From Oscillospiraceae bacterium (GTDB taxonomy: Bacteria; Bacillota; Clostridia; Oscillospirales; Ruminococcaceae), in NCBI GenBank assembly GCA_017435565.1, contig JAFSEU010000006.1, forward strand, positions 1 to 64,000: a stretch of DNA of 64,000 bases, given 5' to 3'. Below, piece by piece: positions 1-9,318 of this stretch. Position 1 is the stretch's first letter. Each line of letters opens with the position of its first letter. The notes below the pieces were generated by a model, which made no database searches, was not told the origin of the DNA, and saw nothing but the letters and a program-made list of their open reading frames with translations. The position numbers and the translations under genes are program-made.

Positions 1-1209
1 GTTGTCGAATTCGGAGCTGATGCAGGGGCAGTTCTTTGCAGGAGCTGTAAATCTGGAGTTGGGATGAGCAAGCTTCTGAGGCTTACCGTCAGCACCGATT
101 TCAGAAGTAAACTCAACACCGTTTACCTTTGCACCCTTCCATTCAGTTGCATTAACAGGAGGATTCTTGTCAAGACCTTCCCACCAAACTGTCATATCAT
201 CGTTGTTGATTGCAACGTTTGTGAAGATTGTATCCTTCTTTGTGGAAGCAAGAGCATTGTAGTTGGACTTTTCATTAGTACCGGGAGCAACACCAAAGAA
301 TCCGTTTTCAGGGTTGATAGCATAGAGTCTGCCATCTGCACCGGGCTTGAGCCAAGCGATATCATCACCGACTGTCCAGACCTTATATCCCTTTTTGGTG
401 TATGTTTCCGGAGGGATAAGCATTGCAAGGTTTGTCTTGCCGCAAGCCGAGGGGAATGCAGCAGAAACATACTTAACCTCGCCGTTGGGCTTTTCAATGC
501 CGAGGATGAGCATATGCTCTGCCATCCAGCCTTCGTTCTTGCCCTGGTAGGAAGCAATTCTGAGAGCGAAGCACTTCTTTCCAAGAAGAACATTTCCGCC
601 GTAGGCAGAGTTGATTGACCAGATTGCGTTATCTTCGGGAAAGTGAACAATATATCTCTTTTCGGGGTCAACATCGCCCTTTGCGTGAAGACCGCGAACA
701 AAGTCGTTGGATTCATCGCCGAGGTTCTTGAATGCATCAACACCGATTCTTGTCATAATGTTCATATTAAGAACAACATAGATAGAGTCAGTAACCTCAA
801 CGCCCACCTTTGCAAGAGGAGAACCGATAGGTCCCATTGAATAAGGGATAACATACATTGTTCTACCCTTCATGATTCCATCATACATAGGTGTGAGTTT
901 TGCGTACATTTCTTTAGGATCGCACCAGTTGTTTGTAGGGCCTGCGTCCTCTTCCTTGCGTGAGCAGATGAATGTTCTGTCCTCAACACGCGCAACGTCG
1001 TTTGCAGCGGTTCTGTGATACAAACATCCGGGGAGTTTTTCATTGTTAAGTTCAATCATCTCGCCTGTAGCGATTGCTTCGGCCTTAAGAGCTTCAATCT
1101 GCTCTTCGCTGCCGTCAATCCAGACTACCTTTTCAGGCTTTGTGAGAGCAATAACCTCATCAAGCCATGCAAGAACATTAGGGTTGTTTGTGAGTTTTAC
1201 TTCTGACAT
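1..1209 (-). CDS. pckG: Phosphoenolpyruvate carboxykinase (GTP), 3' end cut by window edge
   Basis: Cytosolic enzyme interconverting oxaloacetate + GTP and phosphoenolpyruvate + GDP + CO2; in anaerobes it often runs in the PEP-carboxylating direction. The frame is open from the ATG at 1209 to the left edge, giving 403 residues of a family usually about 600 long, so roughly the C-terminal third lies outside. The start (MSEVKLTNN) is preceded by a strong AGGAGG. The kinase P-loop FPSACGKTNLAM is visible with its reactive cysteine at residue 256, which separates this GTP-dependent family from the ATP-dependent one. A TTGACA-17-TATAAT promoter lies 135 bases upstream, leaving a long leader in which I recognise no riboswitch. 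Identity is very secure; the missing end is only an edge effect. Confidence 0.96.
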   Translation of the reverse strand, partial: MSEVKLTNNPNVLAWLDEVIALTKPEKVVWIDGSEEQIEALKAEAIATGEMIELNNEKLPGCLYHRTAANDVARVEDRTFICSRKEEDAGPTNNWCDPKEMYAKLTPMYDGIMKGRTMYVIPYSMGPIGSPLAKVGVEVTDSIYVVLNMNIMTRIGVDAFKNLGDESNDFVRGLHAKGDVDPEKRYIVHFPEDNAIWSINSAYGGNVLLGKKCFALRIASYQGKNEGWMAEHMLILGIEKPNGEVKYVSAAFPSACGKTNLAMLIPPETYTKKGYKVWTVGDDIAWLKPGADGRLYAINPENGFFGVAPGTNEKSNYNALASTKKDTIFTNVAINNDDMTVWWEGLDKNPPVNATEWKGAKVNGVEFTSEIGADGKPQKLAHPNSRFTAPAKNCPCISSEFDN

Positions 1210-1350
1210 TGATATACCTCCTGTTGCGAATCCTTATAAGCCGTTATACAAGATATAGCATACGGCAGGATTGATAAAATTATGCGGAAACAATTATATT
1301 TAAGGCAACAAACAACTGCTGCAAAATATATCAAATCTTCCACAAATACT

Positions 1351-1379
1351 ATTATAATAAAAATATTTTCAACTGTCAA
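1351..1379 (-). promoter_or_regulatory. Consensus vegetative promoter of pckG
   Basis: On the minus strand TTGACA (1374-1379) and TATAAT (1351-1356) are separated by exactly 17 bases. Both hexamers match the sigma-A consensus perfectly. Transcription would start near 1344, giving a leader of about 135 bases before pckG. Confidence 0.8.
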
Positions 1380-1427
1380 TATGATTTTTAAATTTTCAAA
1401 TGATTTAACATCAAATCATCTGAAAGC

Positions 1428-2165
1428 TTACTCAAATATGTAATCTGAGCTTGCGTAACCCGTTTGTCCGTTATATCTCACAACATACCAGTTGCCCGAC
1501 GAGCCAAGAATGTCTACTGTTGAACCGTTGGGAATCGACCCGATTATTGTACCCTCCATCGAAGGATACCGCCTGAGATTGAGATTGCCCTCGTTAAGAA
1601 TTACCGTACCTTTCCGAGCCGCAGTTGCTTCAATAAACGGTATATCAAAATAGTCTGTCAGCGACAAAACAAGATTTCTCGCAATAGCGGATAGGTTTGC
1701 TTTTATCCACGCTTCATCCTCAACATTATCATGATAGCCAAGCTCTGCCAAAACCGCGGTCGCACGGGTTCTTGTCACCTCGCCAAGAAAATCCGTAGGA
1801 ACAGCTCTTGATTTGTCGGGAAGAGGATATATCATTTTCAGGTTATTGGCAATTATCGTCGCAAGCCTCTCACTTGAAGGACTTCCGGGATAATAATATA
1901 TGTCAATTCCCCTTAATTTGCCTGAAAGATTAGGCGGAGCCGCATTTGAATGAAGTGCTAGGTGTACATCGTAATTGCCTGAATTCGACTCGGAAATAGC
2001 TGCCGCCGCAGTTCTGTCCGGGTCGTTTCTGACAAAGGTTATTCCGCTTGAGCGCAGATACGGCTCCATTCGGTCAGCTATCAGATTCATATATTCTTCC
2101 TCACTGCCGCCTGTGACGTATTTATTATATTCCTGAGTCGACGGACTTAAATATAATGTAGGCAT
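1428..2165 (-). CDS. N-acetylmuramoyl-L-alanine amidase (Amidase_3 type) with C-terminal SH3 domain
   Basis: A 245-residue predicted peptidoglycan hydrolase that would cut the bond between muramic acid and the stem peptide. Residues 1-175 look like an Amidase_3 fold: LALHSNAAP carries a zinc-ligand histidine and VLAELGYHDN carries the usual catalytic glutamate. The first zinc motif, normally a His-Gly-Gly after the first strand, is replaced by LSPSTQEYNKY, so the metal site may be atypical. Residues about 185-245 are a bacterial SH3 repeat (GNLNLRRYPS, GSTVDILGSSGNWYVVRYNG). No signal peptide is present, so export would need lysis, a holin or another route, or the enzyme acts in the mother cell. 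GGAGGG precedes the ATG. The neighbours give no functional clue. Confidence 0.8.
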   Translation of the reverse strand: MPTLYLSPSTQEYNKYVTGGSEEEYMNLIADRMEPYLRSSGITFVRNDPDRTAAAAISESNSGNYDVHLALHSNAAPPNLSGKLRGIDIYYYPGSPSSERLATIIANNLKMIYPLPDKSRAVPTDFLGEVTRTRATAVLAELGYHDNVEDEAWIKANLSAIARNLVLSLTDYFDIPFIEATAARKGTVILNEGNLNLRRYPSMEGTIIGSIPNGSTVDILGSSGNWYVVRYNGQTGYASSDYIFE

Positions 2166-2251
2166 AAAAATCCCTCCAAGATTATTATTTATATTGCATT
2201 ATATTTTATGTTCTACAATTTTGACACATTTTTAATTTTAAAAAAATGTAC

Positions 2252-2281
2252 TTGATATTCTATATTGTTTAGTGATATAAT
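2252..2281 (+). promoter_or_regulatory. Putative promoter of the SGNH esterase gene
   Basis: TTGATA (2252-2257) and TATAAT (2276-2281) with an 18-base spacer, followed by GAAGGAGG and the ATG at 2312. One mismatch to consensus in the -35 box. A second overlapping TATAAT starts at 2281 but has poor spacing. Confidence 0.6.
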
Positions 2282-2311
2282 ATAATGTATTTTTGAAGGA
2301 GGTTTATTTAT

Positions 2312-3358
2312 ATGTTTATTGGTGCTGATAACGTGCTTTTTTCATATATGGGCAGACTTGATAAATCAGAAGAAAACAGTTATACTTTCTATTATGCTGG
2401 TTCAATGGCGCTGATAAAATGCAGCGGCAAAAGCTTTGCCGTAAGAGTACGTAATCACCATCTTCACAGCGTTCCGCAAATCGGATTTGTTATTGATGGT
2501 GTTGTCAAAAAGGCAGATTTGCCCTATGACGATGCGATACACGATATCACGCTTTGTGACAATCTTGATGATGCAATGCATGAAATCATTATATATAAAT
2601 CACACGGCGCACACAATTATTTTGATTTTTTCGGTATTATTTGTGATGACAACGCAAAACTCGAAAAATGCGTTCTACCCGAAAGAAAAATTGAATGGTA
2701 TGGTGACAGCGTAAGCGTTGGCGAAGTTTGTGAAGCAGAAGATTGCTGTGCTGCACATGACCCCGAAGGTCATAACGGACGTTTTGACAATTCCTGGTAT
2801 AGCTTTGCTATGCAGACAGCGAGATTGCTCAATTCTCAGATTCACAATATAGCTCAGGGCGGAATTGCTCTGCGGGACAACACCGGTTATTACGACAGCG
2901 GCAAAGTTGGTCTGGAAACGGTTTATAACAAAACGTGCTATCTGCCGCACATCGGTTACACAGAATGGGACTTTTCCAAATACATACCCGATGTTGTAGT
3001 AATCGCAATCGGACAGAATGATACACACAACGAATTTGGTGATGATTTTGATATAGAAAATCCCGAATACAGAAAGATATGGAAGAACGCATATCTTGAT
3101 TTTCTCAAGAATTTGCGCAGCCACTACCCTGATGCGTACTTTGTTCTTTGTACAACCGTGCTTATGCACAGCATCGAATGGGACAAGGCTATTGATGAAG
3201 TAAAGGAAAAATCAGGCGATTCAAAGATTTACAGAATTTATTTTTCGCGAAACGGCAAGGCAACTCCCGGACACCCGCGTATTTCAGAGCAGACTGAAAT
3301 GGCTCGTGAGCTTGCTCAGTTTATTCAAGCATCAGGTATGACCTGCTGCGAAAAGTGA
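2312..3358 (+). CDS. SGNH/GDSL hydrolase, CE2-like acetyl esterase
   Basis: A 348-residue two-part protein. Residues 1-120 form a beta-rich jelly-roll-like region, followed by an SGNH hydrolase domain: block I WYGDSVSVGE with nucleophile Ser133, a Gly in AQGGIALRDN, block III GQNDTHN (Asn236) and block V GHPRISEQ (His321). The Asp usually three residues before the His is absent, which fits carbohydrate esterase family 2 acetylxylan esterases that work with a Ser-His dyad. It probably removes acetyl groups from plant oligosaccharides. No signal peptide is visible, so it likely acts on imported, acetylated oligosaccharides in the cytoplasm. Its last 38 bases overlap the convergent membrane-protein gene. 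Substrate is inference. Confidence 0.8.
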   Translation: MFIGADNVLFSYMGRLDKSEENSYTFYYAGSMALIKCSGKSFAVRVRNHHLHSVPQIGFVIDGVVKKADLPYDDAIHDITLCDNLDDAMHEIIIYKSHGAHNYFDFFGIICDDNAKLEKCVLPERKIEWYGDSVSVGEVCEAEDCCAAHDPEGHNGRFDNSWYSFAMQTARLLNSQIHNIAQGGIALRDNTGYYDSGKVGLETVYNKTCYLPHIGYTEWDFSKYIPDVVVIAIGQNDTHNEFGDDFDIENPEYRKIWKNAYLDFLKNLRSHYPDAYFVLCTTVLMHSIEWDKAIDEVKEKSGDSKIYRIYFSRNGKATPGHPRISEQTEMARELAQFIQASGMTCCEK

Positions 3359-3800
3359 TCAGGCTTTTAGAGAACAAGTGCTTTTCAAGAAATCGGCTGA
3401 TAAAGCTTGCGGGAACGCAAAGCAAATACCACACAATCATAAACGGAACACAGATTTGACCGTATAAATTCAGCGGCATATCGGAATAATCCCAGACATT
3501 CCAGTGCAGATGGAGATTTACCAACGTACCGACGGAGAATTCAAAAAACGTAATGACAAGACTTCCGACAAGGCATTGCAGATAAAGAGGTAATTTGATT
3601 TTTGTCATTATTTCAAACAGAAATACCATACACACTCCGCCGGTTATACCCATTGTCCAATGAGTATAGCCTCGCCAGAGAATCTCAATTATGCAATACA
3701 GCAAACCACCGCAAAGAAAAAGCAGCACTCTCTGCTTTGCCGATTTTTTCACCACAAGCATCATACCTTTCATAAGTCTTAATGCTTTTATTATGCGCAC
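3321..3800 (-). CDS. Small multi-pass membrane protein, CmpB/ABC-transporter type IV-like
   Basis: Up to 159 residues with about four hydrophobic segments. The stretch around LHWNVWDYSDMPLNLYG followed by an IC...W motif resembles the putative ABC_trans_CmpB family common in Clostridia, whose function is not established. The start is uncertain: besides the ATG at 3800, an ATG at 3773 and a GTG at 3755 (behind an AAAGG) are possible. The 3' end overlaps the end of the convergent esterase gene by 38 bases, so the two transcripts would be antisense to each other there. It is divergent from malQ with a 49-base gap. Function unknown. Confidence 0.65.
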   Translation of the reverse strand: MRIIKALRLMKGMMLVVKKSAKQRVLLFLCGGLLYCIIEILWRGYTHWTMGITGGVCMVFLFEIMTKIKLPLYLQCLVGSLVITFFEFSVGTLVNLHLHWNVWDYSDMPLNLYGQICVPFMIVWYLLCVPASFISRFLEKHLFSKSLITFRSRSYLMLE

Positions 3801-3849
3801 TATGCGTTTTGCAATACAATAGAAATTTTAGAAACGAGGAAATCCAACA

Positions 3850-5346
3850 ATGAGAAGAAGCGGCATTTTAATGCATATTTCAAGTCTGCCGGGTGAATAC
3901 GGCATTGGAAAACTTGGTCAGAACGCTAAGGCATTTATCGATTTTTTAGCTAAAGCGGGAATCAACTGCTGGCAGGTACTTCCGCTCACGCCCACAGGCT
4001 ACGGCGACTCGCCTTATCAGTCATCATGCGCCTTTGCAGGCAACCCCTATTTTATAGATTTTGACACTCTCTGCTTTGACGGTATGCTTTGTCACGAGGA
4101 CTATAAAAATATTGAATGGTCTTCCGAAAGCGGCAAGGTGGACTATGGCATAATATACAACAACTGTTTTGATGTTCTGAGAAAAGCTTACAAGAATTGG
4201 AACGGATGCCTTATGCCTGAATGCAGGCTTTTCTTTGAAGAAAACGGAGACTGGCTTGATGATTATGCGCTCTTTTGTGCATTGAAGCAGAAATATGAAG
4301 GTAAACCCTGGTATGAATGGGAAGAGGACCTTAAAATGCGCAAAAGTGCAGCTCTGAAAAAAGCAAAAAAAGAGCTTGAGGATGAAATCGGATTTCAGAA
4401 ATTCATTCAGCTCAAATTTTATGAGCAGTGGATATATATAAAAAAATATGCCAATGACAGAGGTATTGAAATCATCGGAGATATCCCGATTTATTGTGCT
4501 TACGACAGCGTTGAAGCATGGTGCTCTCCCGAGCTTTTCCAATTTGACGAAAACAAGAATCCCGTTTCTGTCGCGGGTTGTCCGCCCGACGGATTTTCAC
4601 CGGACGGTCAGCTTTGGGGTAATCCCGTTTACGACTGGGAATACCACAAAAAGACAAATTTCAAATGGTGGCTCAAAAGAATCGGCTTTGCGCTCAAAAT
4701 TTATGACATTACAAGAATCGACCATTTCAGAGGCTTTGAAAGCTATTACGCAATTCCCTTCGGTAGTAAAACCGCAGCAGAAGGAAAATGGGAAAAAGCT
4801 ATGGGCAGCGAGCTTTTCAAGCTTGTCAGAAAAAACTTCGGTGACAAGGGCATAATAGCTGAGGATTTAGGCTTCCTTACACCTGAAGTAAAAGAACTGC
4901 TCGATGAAACAGGATATCCCGGGATGAAAGTGCTGCAGTTCGCCTTCGACAACCCTTCAAACGTTTATCTGCCGCACAATCACCGTCACAACTGCGTTGT
5001 TTATACAGGAACACACGATAATGATACATTACAGGGTTGGATTAACAATCTTGAAGAATGGCAGCTGAAATTCTGTATGGAATACTGCGGAATCAAGGAC
5101 AAAAACGATTTGTGCGATGCTCTTATCAGAATAGCGTGGACAAGTAATGCAAGATATGCAATAGCACAGATTCAGGATTTTCTGCACCTTGATTCAAGCG
5201 CAAGAATGAACACTCCCTCAAGCTTCGGCTGCAACTGGTGCTTCAGGACCTCGGAAAGTGATTTTTCCGATTTACTTGCAAATAAAATCAACAGATTATG
5301 CTGTGTATATGACAGACTCGGAGGAATGATAGATGAAGCACGTTGA
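3850..5346 (+). CDS. malQ: 4-alpha-glucanotransferase (amylomaltase)
   Basis: Cytosolic GH77 disproportionating enzyme that moves alpha-1,4-glucan segments between maltodextrins, releasing glucose; part of starch/glycogen use. At 498 residues it has normal bacterial length. The substrate loop DSPYQ is at about 53-57. The catalytic trio is readable: Asp291 in [11 protein letters not shown] (nucleophile), Glu338 in AEDLG (acid/base) and Asp390 in GTHDND (transition-state stabiliser), with spacing as in the family. The start is [15 protein letters not shown] behind GAGGAAATCC. The stop overlaps the start of rnhA by 14 bases, so the two are translationally linked despite having no related function. 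Confidence 0.96.
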   Translation: MRRSGILMHISSLPGEYGIGKLGQNAKAFIDFLAKAGINCWQVLPLTPTGYGDSPYQSSCAFAGNPYFIDFDTLCFDGMLCHEDYKNIEWSSESGKVDYGIIYNNCFDVLRKAYKNWNGCLMPECRLFFEENGDWLDDYALFCALKQKYEGKPWYEWEEDLKMRKSAALKKAKKELEDEIGFQKFIQLKFYEQWIYIKKYANDRGIEIIGDIPIYCAYDSVEAWCSPELFQFDENKNPVSVAGCPPDGFSPDGQLWGNPVYDWEYHKKTNFKWWLKRIGFALKIYDITRIDHFRGFESYYAIPFGSKTAAEGKWEKAMGSELFKLVRKNFGDKGIIAEDLGFLTPEVKELLDETGYPGMKVLQFAFDNPSNVYLPHNHRHNCVVYTGTHDNDTLQGWINNLEEWQLKFCMEYCGIKDKNDLCDALIRIAWTSNARYAIAQIQDFLHLDSSARMNTPSSFGCNWCFRTSESDFSDLLANKINRLCCVYDRLGGMIDEAR

Positions 5347-5779
5347 CGCATTTTCCGACGGAGCCTGCAGCGGCAACCCCGGGCCGGGCGGCTGGGGCGC
5401 AATTCTGCGTTTCGGCAAGCACGAAAAAGAATTATCGGGCGGAGAAAGCGATACAACAAACAACCGTATGGAGCTGACCGCTGTTATATCGGCGCTTTCG
5501 GCCCTGAAAGAACCCTGCGAGGTAACAATGACGACCGACAGCAAGTATATCTGTGATTCGGTAAACTTAGGCTGGGTATATGGCTGGAAAAAGAAAAACT
5601 GGATCAAATCTGACAAAAAGCCTGCACTTAATGTCGATTTATGGGAGCAGCTTTTGGAGCTTCTTGCCATTCATAAGGTCACTTTTGTATGGATAAAAGG
5701 TCACAACGGTCACCCTGAGAATGAGCGCTGCGACAGACTTGCTGTCGAAATGCGTGATAAATTCAGTCAAAGCACTTGA
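5333..5779 (+). CDS. rnhA: Ribonuclease HI
   Basis: Degrades the RNA strand of RNA-DNA hybrids (primer removal, R-loops). 148 residues, typical length. All active-site residues are present: Asp9 (FSDGAC), Glu47 (NNRMEL), Asp69 (TTDSKY), His124 (KGHNGH) and Asp134 (NERCD). The basic protrusion with WKKKNWIK is present, as in the E. coli type. It starts within the last codons of malQ (14-base overlap), with GGAGGAATG just upstream. The stop codon lies inside the -35 region of the next operon. Confidence 0.96.
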   Translation: MKHVDAFSDGACSGNPGPGGWGAILRFGKHEKELSGGESDTTNNRMELTAVISALSALKEPCEVTMTTDSKYICDSVNLGWVYGWKKKNWIKSDKKPALNVDLWEQLLELLAIHKVTFVWIKGHNGHPENERCDRLAVEMRDKFSQST

Positions 5780-5804
5780 TATTTTTATAACAATGTTGTA
5801 TAAT
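5776..5804 (+). promoter_or_regulatory. Promoter of the nifS-nifU operon
   Basis: TTGATA (5776-5781), 17-base spacer, TATAAT (5799-5804). It overlaps the rnhA stop codon. Transcription would begin near 5811, just ahead of the GAAGGG that serves the ATG at 5845, and therefore excludes the upstream in-frame TTG at 5824 as the main start only weakly; the ATG is the better start. Confidence 0.7.
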
Positions 5805-5844
5805 ATAGATTTAGAAAGTAAATTTGAAGGGAATAACAAATATA

Positions 5845-7029
5845 ATGAAAAAATTTGTTTATGCTGATAATGCGGCAACAACAAAAGTAAGCGAAAAAGT
5901 TTTAAGCTCAATGCTCCCCTTCTACACCGAGGGCTTCGGCAATGCATCAAGCATTTATGCTCTGGGCAGAAGCGCACAGGCAAGCATTGAAAAAGCAAGA
6001 GAGCAGGTTGCAAACGGAATCGGTTGCGAAGCTAAAGAAGTTTATTTTACAAGCGGCGGTTCCGAGTCGGACAACTGGGCAGTCAAATCTGTTGCGAAGA
6101 ATCTTGCAAAGAGAGGCAAGAATCATATAATCACAACAGTATTTGAACACCACGCTATACTTCACACCTGCCAGGCTCTTGAAAAAGAAGGCTTTGAAGT
6201 AACATACATCCCGATTGACGACAAAGGTTATGTCAATCCCTGCGACATTGAAAATGCAATTACGGATAAAACCGCACTTGTGACTGTTATGTTTGCCAAC
6301 AATGAAATCGGAACGATTCAGCCGATTGCCGAAATCGGAAGAATATGCAGGGAAAAAAAGGTTCTGTTCCATACCGACGCTGTTCAGGCAATCGGAAATG
6401 TAGCTATCAATGTCAAGGAAATGGGCATAGATATGCTCTCACTCTCAGGACATAAAATCCACGCTCCCAAGGGTATTGGCGCACTTTATGTCAGAAAAGG
6501 AATCATACTGAACAACCTTATTCACGGCGGCGGTCAGGAAAAGGGCAAACGTGCAGGAACCGAAAATGTCCCTTCAATTGTCGGTCTTGGCATTGCTGTT
6601 GAGGAAGCCTGCAATATCGACAATATAAATGCAAAAGCAAGCAAACTCACACCTATGCGCGACAGAATCATCAGCGAGCTTTTAAAGCTTCCGAAAACAA
6701 GGCTTAACGGCGGCACTGAAAACAGACTTTGCGGCAATGTAAACATTTCGTTTGAAGGTGTTGAAGGTGAAAGCCTTCTTCTCTTCCTTGATAATATGGG
6801 TATATGCGCTTCATCGGGTTCTGCCTGCACTTCAGGCGACCTCGACCCTTCACACGTCCTTCTGGCTCTGGGCTTAAAGCACGAGGTTGCTCACGGATCA
6901 CTCCGTATTTCACTTGCTGATGACGCTTCTGAAGAAGATGTTGATTATATAATCGAATGCGTTCCAAAAGCAATATCAACTCTCAGAGCAATGTCACCCC
7001 TGTGGGAAAGAATAGTTAAGGGAGAATGA
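5845..7029 (+). CDS. nifS: Cysteine desulfurase, NifS/IscS type
   Basis: PLP enzyme that takes sulfur from cysteine, releasing alanine, and hands it as a persulfide to the scaffold NifU encoded downstream. 394 residues from the ATG at 5845 (an in-frame TTG at 5824 is less likely). Cofactor lysine Lys204 is in [11 protein letters not shown], and the persulfide cysteine Cys328 is in the long flexible loop [10 protein letters not shown] typical of group I enzymes; FEHHAI supplies the histidine that stacks on PLP. It is six bases from the next gene, and the operon nifS - EF-Tu-like - nifU suggests general Fe-S assembly. LeuC/LeuD, IlvD, NadA and IspG in this window all need Fe-S clusters. nifS and iscS are used loosely for such clostridial pairs. 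Confidence 0.93.
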   Translation: MKKFVYADNAATTKVSEKVLSSMLPFYTEGFGNASSIYALGRSAQASIEKAREQVANGIGCEAKEVYFTSGGSESDNWAVKSVAKNLAKRGKNHIITTVFEHHAILHTCQALEKEGFEVTYIPIDDKGYVNPCDIENAITDKTALVTVMFANNEIGTIQPIAEIGRICREKKVLFHTDAVQAIGNVAINVKEMGIDMLSLSGHKIHAPKGIGALYVRKGIILNNLIHGGGQEKGKRAGTENVPSIVGLGIAVEEACNIDNINAKASKLTPMRDRIISELLKLPKTRLNGGTENRLCGNVNISFEGVEGESLLLFLDNMGICASSGSACTSGDLDPSHVLLALGLKHEVAHGSLRISLADDASEEDVDYIIECVPKAISTLRAMSPLWERIVKGE

Positions 7030-7035
7030 AACAAA

Positions 7036-7401
7036 ATGGGAATTTTCAGCAAATTATTCGGGCGTTCTGACGAATCCGACTTGAGGGGCAACGCATTTAT
7101 AAACGTTCCAAACGATTATTCTTTTAGTTGTCCGGATGATGCCGAAGCCTGTTTTGCGGTCAGCGATGTCTTTACAATATCAGGCAAAGGCACCGTTGCT
7201 ACCGGAACAGTTACAAAAGGCTCGTTCAGTGTTGGCGACAGGGTAACAATCAAAAACACAGATTCAACCACTACTGTAATTGCCGGAATCGAGCAGTTCA
7301 GAAAAACGCTCGATACCATTCATACTGGTGACAATGCAGGATTATTGCTTATGGATGTCACCCGCAAGCAAGTCGCCAGAGACTGTTTGATTATTAAATA
7401 A
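7036..7401 (+). CDS. Stand-alone EF-Tu domain-II-like beta-barrel protein
   Basis: 121 residues with no recognised enzyme. Residues about 40-121 closely resemble domain II of EF-Tu and related translational GTPases: DVFTISGKGTVATGTVTKG, then SVGDRVTIKN, then TGDNAGLLLMDVTRKQVARD, the order and spacing of the domain that contacts aminoacyl-tRNA in EF-Tu. There is no GTPase domain. The N-terminal 35 residues (MGIFSKLFGR) look like an amphipathic or basic leader. It lies between nifS and nifU, six bases after the former and 13 before the latter, so it is co-transcribed with Fe-S assembly genes. Function unknown; a role as a binding module for a nucleic acid or Fe-S partner is only a guess. Confidence 0.75.
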   Translation: MGIFSKLFGRSDESDLRGNAFINVPNDYSFSCPDDAEACFAVSDVFTISGKGTVATGTVTKGSFSVGDRVTIKNTDSTTTVIAGIEQFRKTLDTIHTGDNAGLLLMDVTRKQVARDCLIIK

Positions 7402-7414
7402 AGGAGATTTTTAT

Positions 7415-7846
7415 ATGTTATACAGCGATAAGGTTCTTGACCATTTCACAAACCCCAGAAATGTCGGAGAAATTGAAAACGCCGACGGTATCGGCGAAGT
7501 GGGCAACGCAAAGTGCGGCGATATTATGAAAATGTACATCAAGGTTGAAAACGGCGTCATTGCAGACGTTAAGTTCAAAACCTTCGGTTGCGGTGCCGCT
7601 ATTGCAACATCATCTATGGCGACGGAACTTATCAAGGGCAAGTCGATTGAAGATGCGCTTTCGCTTACAAACAAAGCTGTTGTTGAGGCACTTGACGGAC
7701 TTCCGCCTGTTAAGGTTCACTGCAGTGTGCTTGCTGAGCAAGCCATCAAGGCGGCTGTTGCTGACTATTATACAAGATGCGGAATCGACCCGACACCCAT
7801 CGTAGGTGAAATTCACACCTGCGACGGCTGCTGTGAACACGAATAG
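7415..7846 (+). CDS. nifU: Iron-sulfur cluster assembly scaffold, NifU/IscU type
   Basis: Scaffold on which 2Fe-2S and 4Fe-4S clusters are assembled from NifS-derived sulfur before transfer to apo-proteins. 143 residues. The three cluster cysteines are Cys34 (KCGD, with the conserved Asp36), Cys59 (FGCGAAIATSS) and Cys103 (VHCSVLAEQAI). A C-terminal tail CDGCCEHE adds three further cysteines, common in clostridial versions. GGAGAT precedes the ATG, and a strong terminator follows. The lack of hscA/hscB beside it fits Firmicute-type minimal Nif systems. Confidence 0.94.
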   Translation: MLYSDKVLDHFTNPRNVGEIENADGIGEVGNAKCGDIMKMYIKVENGVIADVKFKTFGCGAAIATSSMATELIKGKSIEDALSLTNKAVVEALDGLPPVKVHCSVLAEQAIKAAVADYYTRCGIDPTPIVGEIHTCDGCCEHE

Positions 7847-7855
7847 GAAATATGG

Positions 7856-7891
7856 GCACTTCTGATGATAGATTCATCGGAAGTGCTTTTT
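7856..7891 (+). terminator. Terminator after nifU
   Basis: A 12-base-pair stem (GCACTTCTGATG / CATCGGAAGTGC, one G-U pair) with a 7-base loop and a following run of five T. It ends the nifS operon. Confidence 0.9.
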
Positions 7892-7928
7892 GCAATGTGA
7901 TTTTATGTGAAAATATTCAAAAAAGCCC

Positions 7929-7957
7929 TTTACTTTTTCGGCGTTTTATAGTACAAT
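7929..7957 (+). promoter_or_regulatory. Putative promoter of the pyrH-frr block
   Basis: TTTACT (7929-7934), 17-base spacer, TACAAT (7952-7957). It sits between the nifU terminator and pyrH, which is where the promoter of the pyrH operon is expected. Confidence 0.6.
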
Positions 7958-8011
7958 ATATATAATTGAAATTTGTAGAATTTACAATGAATTTTAAGGA
8001 GTGAAAAATCA

Positions 8012-8719
8012 ATGGAACCCAAGTATAAAAGAATTCTTCTTAAATTAAGCGGAGAAGCACTTGCAGGCGAAAAAAAGGTCGGTCTTGATTACAATGTCAT
8101 AACCGAAATCTGCAAAAGCATAAAAAAATGTGCCGACGCAGGGGTTGAAATCGGTATTGTTGTCGGTGGCGGCAATTTCTGGCGCGGCAGGTCAAGCGGC
8201 GGTATGGACCGTACAAGAGCAGACCATATCGGAATGCTTGCAACAGCTATGAACGCTCTTGCTGTTGCCGATGTTCTTGAAGCACTCGGCGTTGTTGTAA
8301 GAGTACAGACGGCAATCAGTATGCAGCAGGTTGCTGAGCCCTATATCAGAAATCGTGCTATGAGACACCTTCAAAAAGGCAGAGTCGTAATTTTCGGCTG
8401 CGGAACAGGCAATCCTTTCTTCTCAACAGACACTGCATCAGCTCTTCGTGCCGCAGAAATTGAAGCAGATGTGCTTCTTAAGGCGACAATGGTTGATGGT
8501 GTCTACGACAAAGACCCGAACAAATACGACGATGCTGTCAAGTACAATAAGCTTACATATACCGAAATGCTTGTCAAGGGTCTGACGGTTATGGATGCTA
8601 CTTCGGCTGCCCTTTGCAGGGACAACAACATACCGATTATTGTTTTCGACCTGAGCAGACCGGACAACATTTATGACGCTGTTATGGGCGAAGAAATCGG
8701 AACACTTCTTGAAGTTTAA
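8012..8719 (+). CDS. pyrH: Uridylate kinase (UMP kinase)
   Basis: Phosphorylates UMP to UDP with ATP; hexameric, usually feedback-inhibited by UTP and activated by GTP. 235 residues, typical. It is an amino-acid-kinase-fold protein, not a P-loop NMP kinase: [11 protein letters not shown] at the N-terminus, [10 protein letters not shown] for nucleotide binding, [12 protein letters not shown] and [10 protein letters not shown] near the end. GGAG lies ahead of the ATG. It is first in the conserved Firmicute order pyrH-frr-uppS-cdsA-dxr-rseP. Confidence 0.96.
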   Translation: MEPKYKRILLKLSGEALAGEKKVGLDYNVITEICKSIKKCADAGVEIGIVVGGGNFWRGRSSGGMDRTRADHIGMLATAMNALAVADVLEALGVVVRVQTAISMQQVAEPYIRNRAMRHLQKGRVVIFGCGTGNPFFSTDTASALRAAEIEADVLLKATMVDGVYDKDPNKYDDAVKYNKLTYTEMLVKGLTVMDATSAALCRDNNIPIIVFDLSRPDNIYDAVMGEEIGTLLEV

Positions 8720-8760
8720 TTAATTTATAACATATTTTATCTGAAAGGAACTGATTTGAA

Positions 8761-9315
8761 ATGAAAGAAACAAAAAAACTTACTGAAGACAGAATGATTA
8801 AAACAATCAACGCACTTGAAAATGAATTTGCCGCAATCAGAGCAGGCAGAGCAAACCCTGCCGTTCTCAACAAAATTTCTGTTGACTACTACGGCTCACC
8901 TACTCCTGTAAACCAAATGGCTGCAGTTTCCGTTGCGGAAGCCAGAATACTTGTAATTCAACCTTATGACCCCAGCGGTCTCAAGTCCATCGAAAAGGCG
9001 ATTCTTGCTTCAGACATCGGAATTACTCCCGCTAACGACGGCAAGGTTATCAGACTGACTTTTCCCCAGCTTACAGAAGAACGCCGTAAGGAGCTTGTAA
9101 AGCAGATCAAGAAAAACGGTGAAGATTCAAAGGTTGCTGTTCGTAACATCAGACGTGACGCTATGGACAAATTCAAAGCAATGAAGAAGAATTCCGAAAT
9201 TACTGAGGATGATATGAAGCAGTGCGAGGAAGACATTCAGAAGCTTACTGACAAGTACTGTGCTGAGATTGACAAGACCGTTTCCGCTAAGGAAAAGGAA
9301 ATTATGAGCATCTAA
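8761..9315 (+). CDS. frr: Ribosome-recycling factor
   Basis: Splits the post-termination ribosome together with EF-G. 184 residues, standard length; three-helix-bundle sequence with [10 protein letters not shown] and the conserved central stretch [20 protein letters not shown]. Starts 41 bases after pyrH behind AAGGAAC. Only three bases separate its stop from the start of uppS, so the two are likely translationally coupled. Confidence 0.97.
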   Translation: MKETKKLTEDRMIKTINALENEFAAIRAGRANPAVLNKISVDYYGSPTPVNQMAAVSVAEARILVIQPYDPSGLKSIEKAILASDIGITPANDGKVIRLTFPQLTEERRKELVKQIKKNGEDSKVAVRNIRRDAMDKFKAMKKNSEITEDDMKQCEEDIQKLTDKYCAEIDKTVSAKEKEIMSI

Positions 9316-9318
9316 GCC

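Noticed and set aside
192-743. 183-residue minus-strand open frame at the left edge
   Set aside because: It is a frame-shifted shadow of pckG, whose true frame is open across the whole interval with clear PEPCK motifs.
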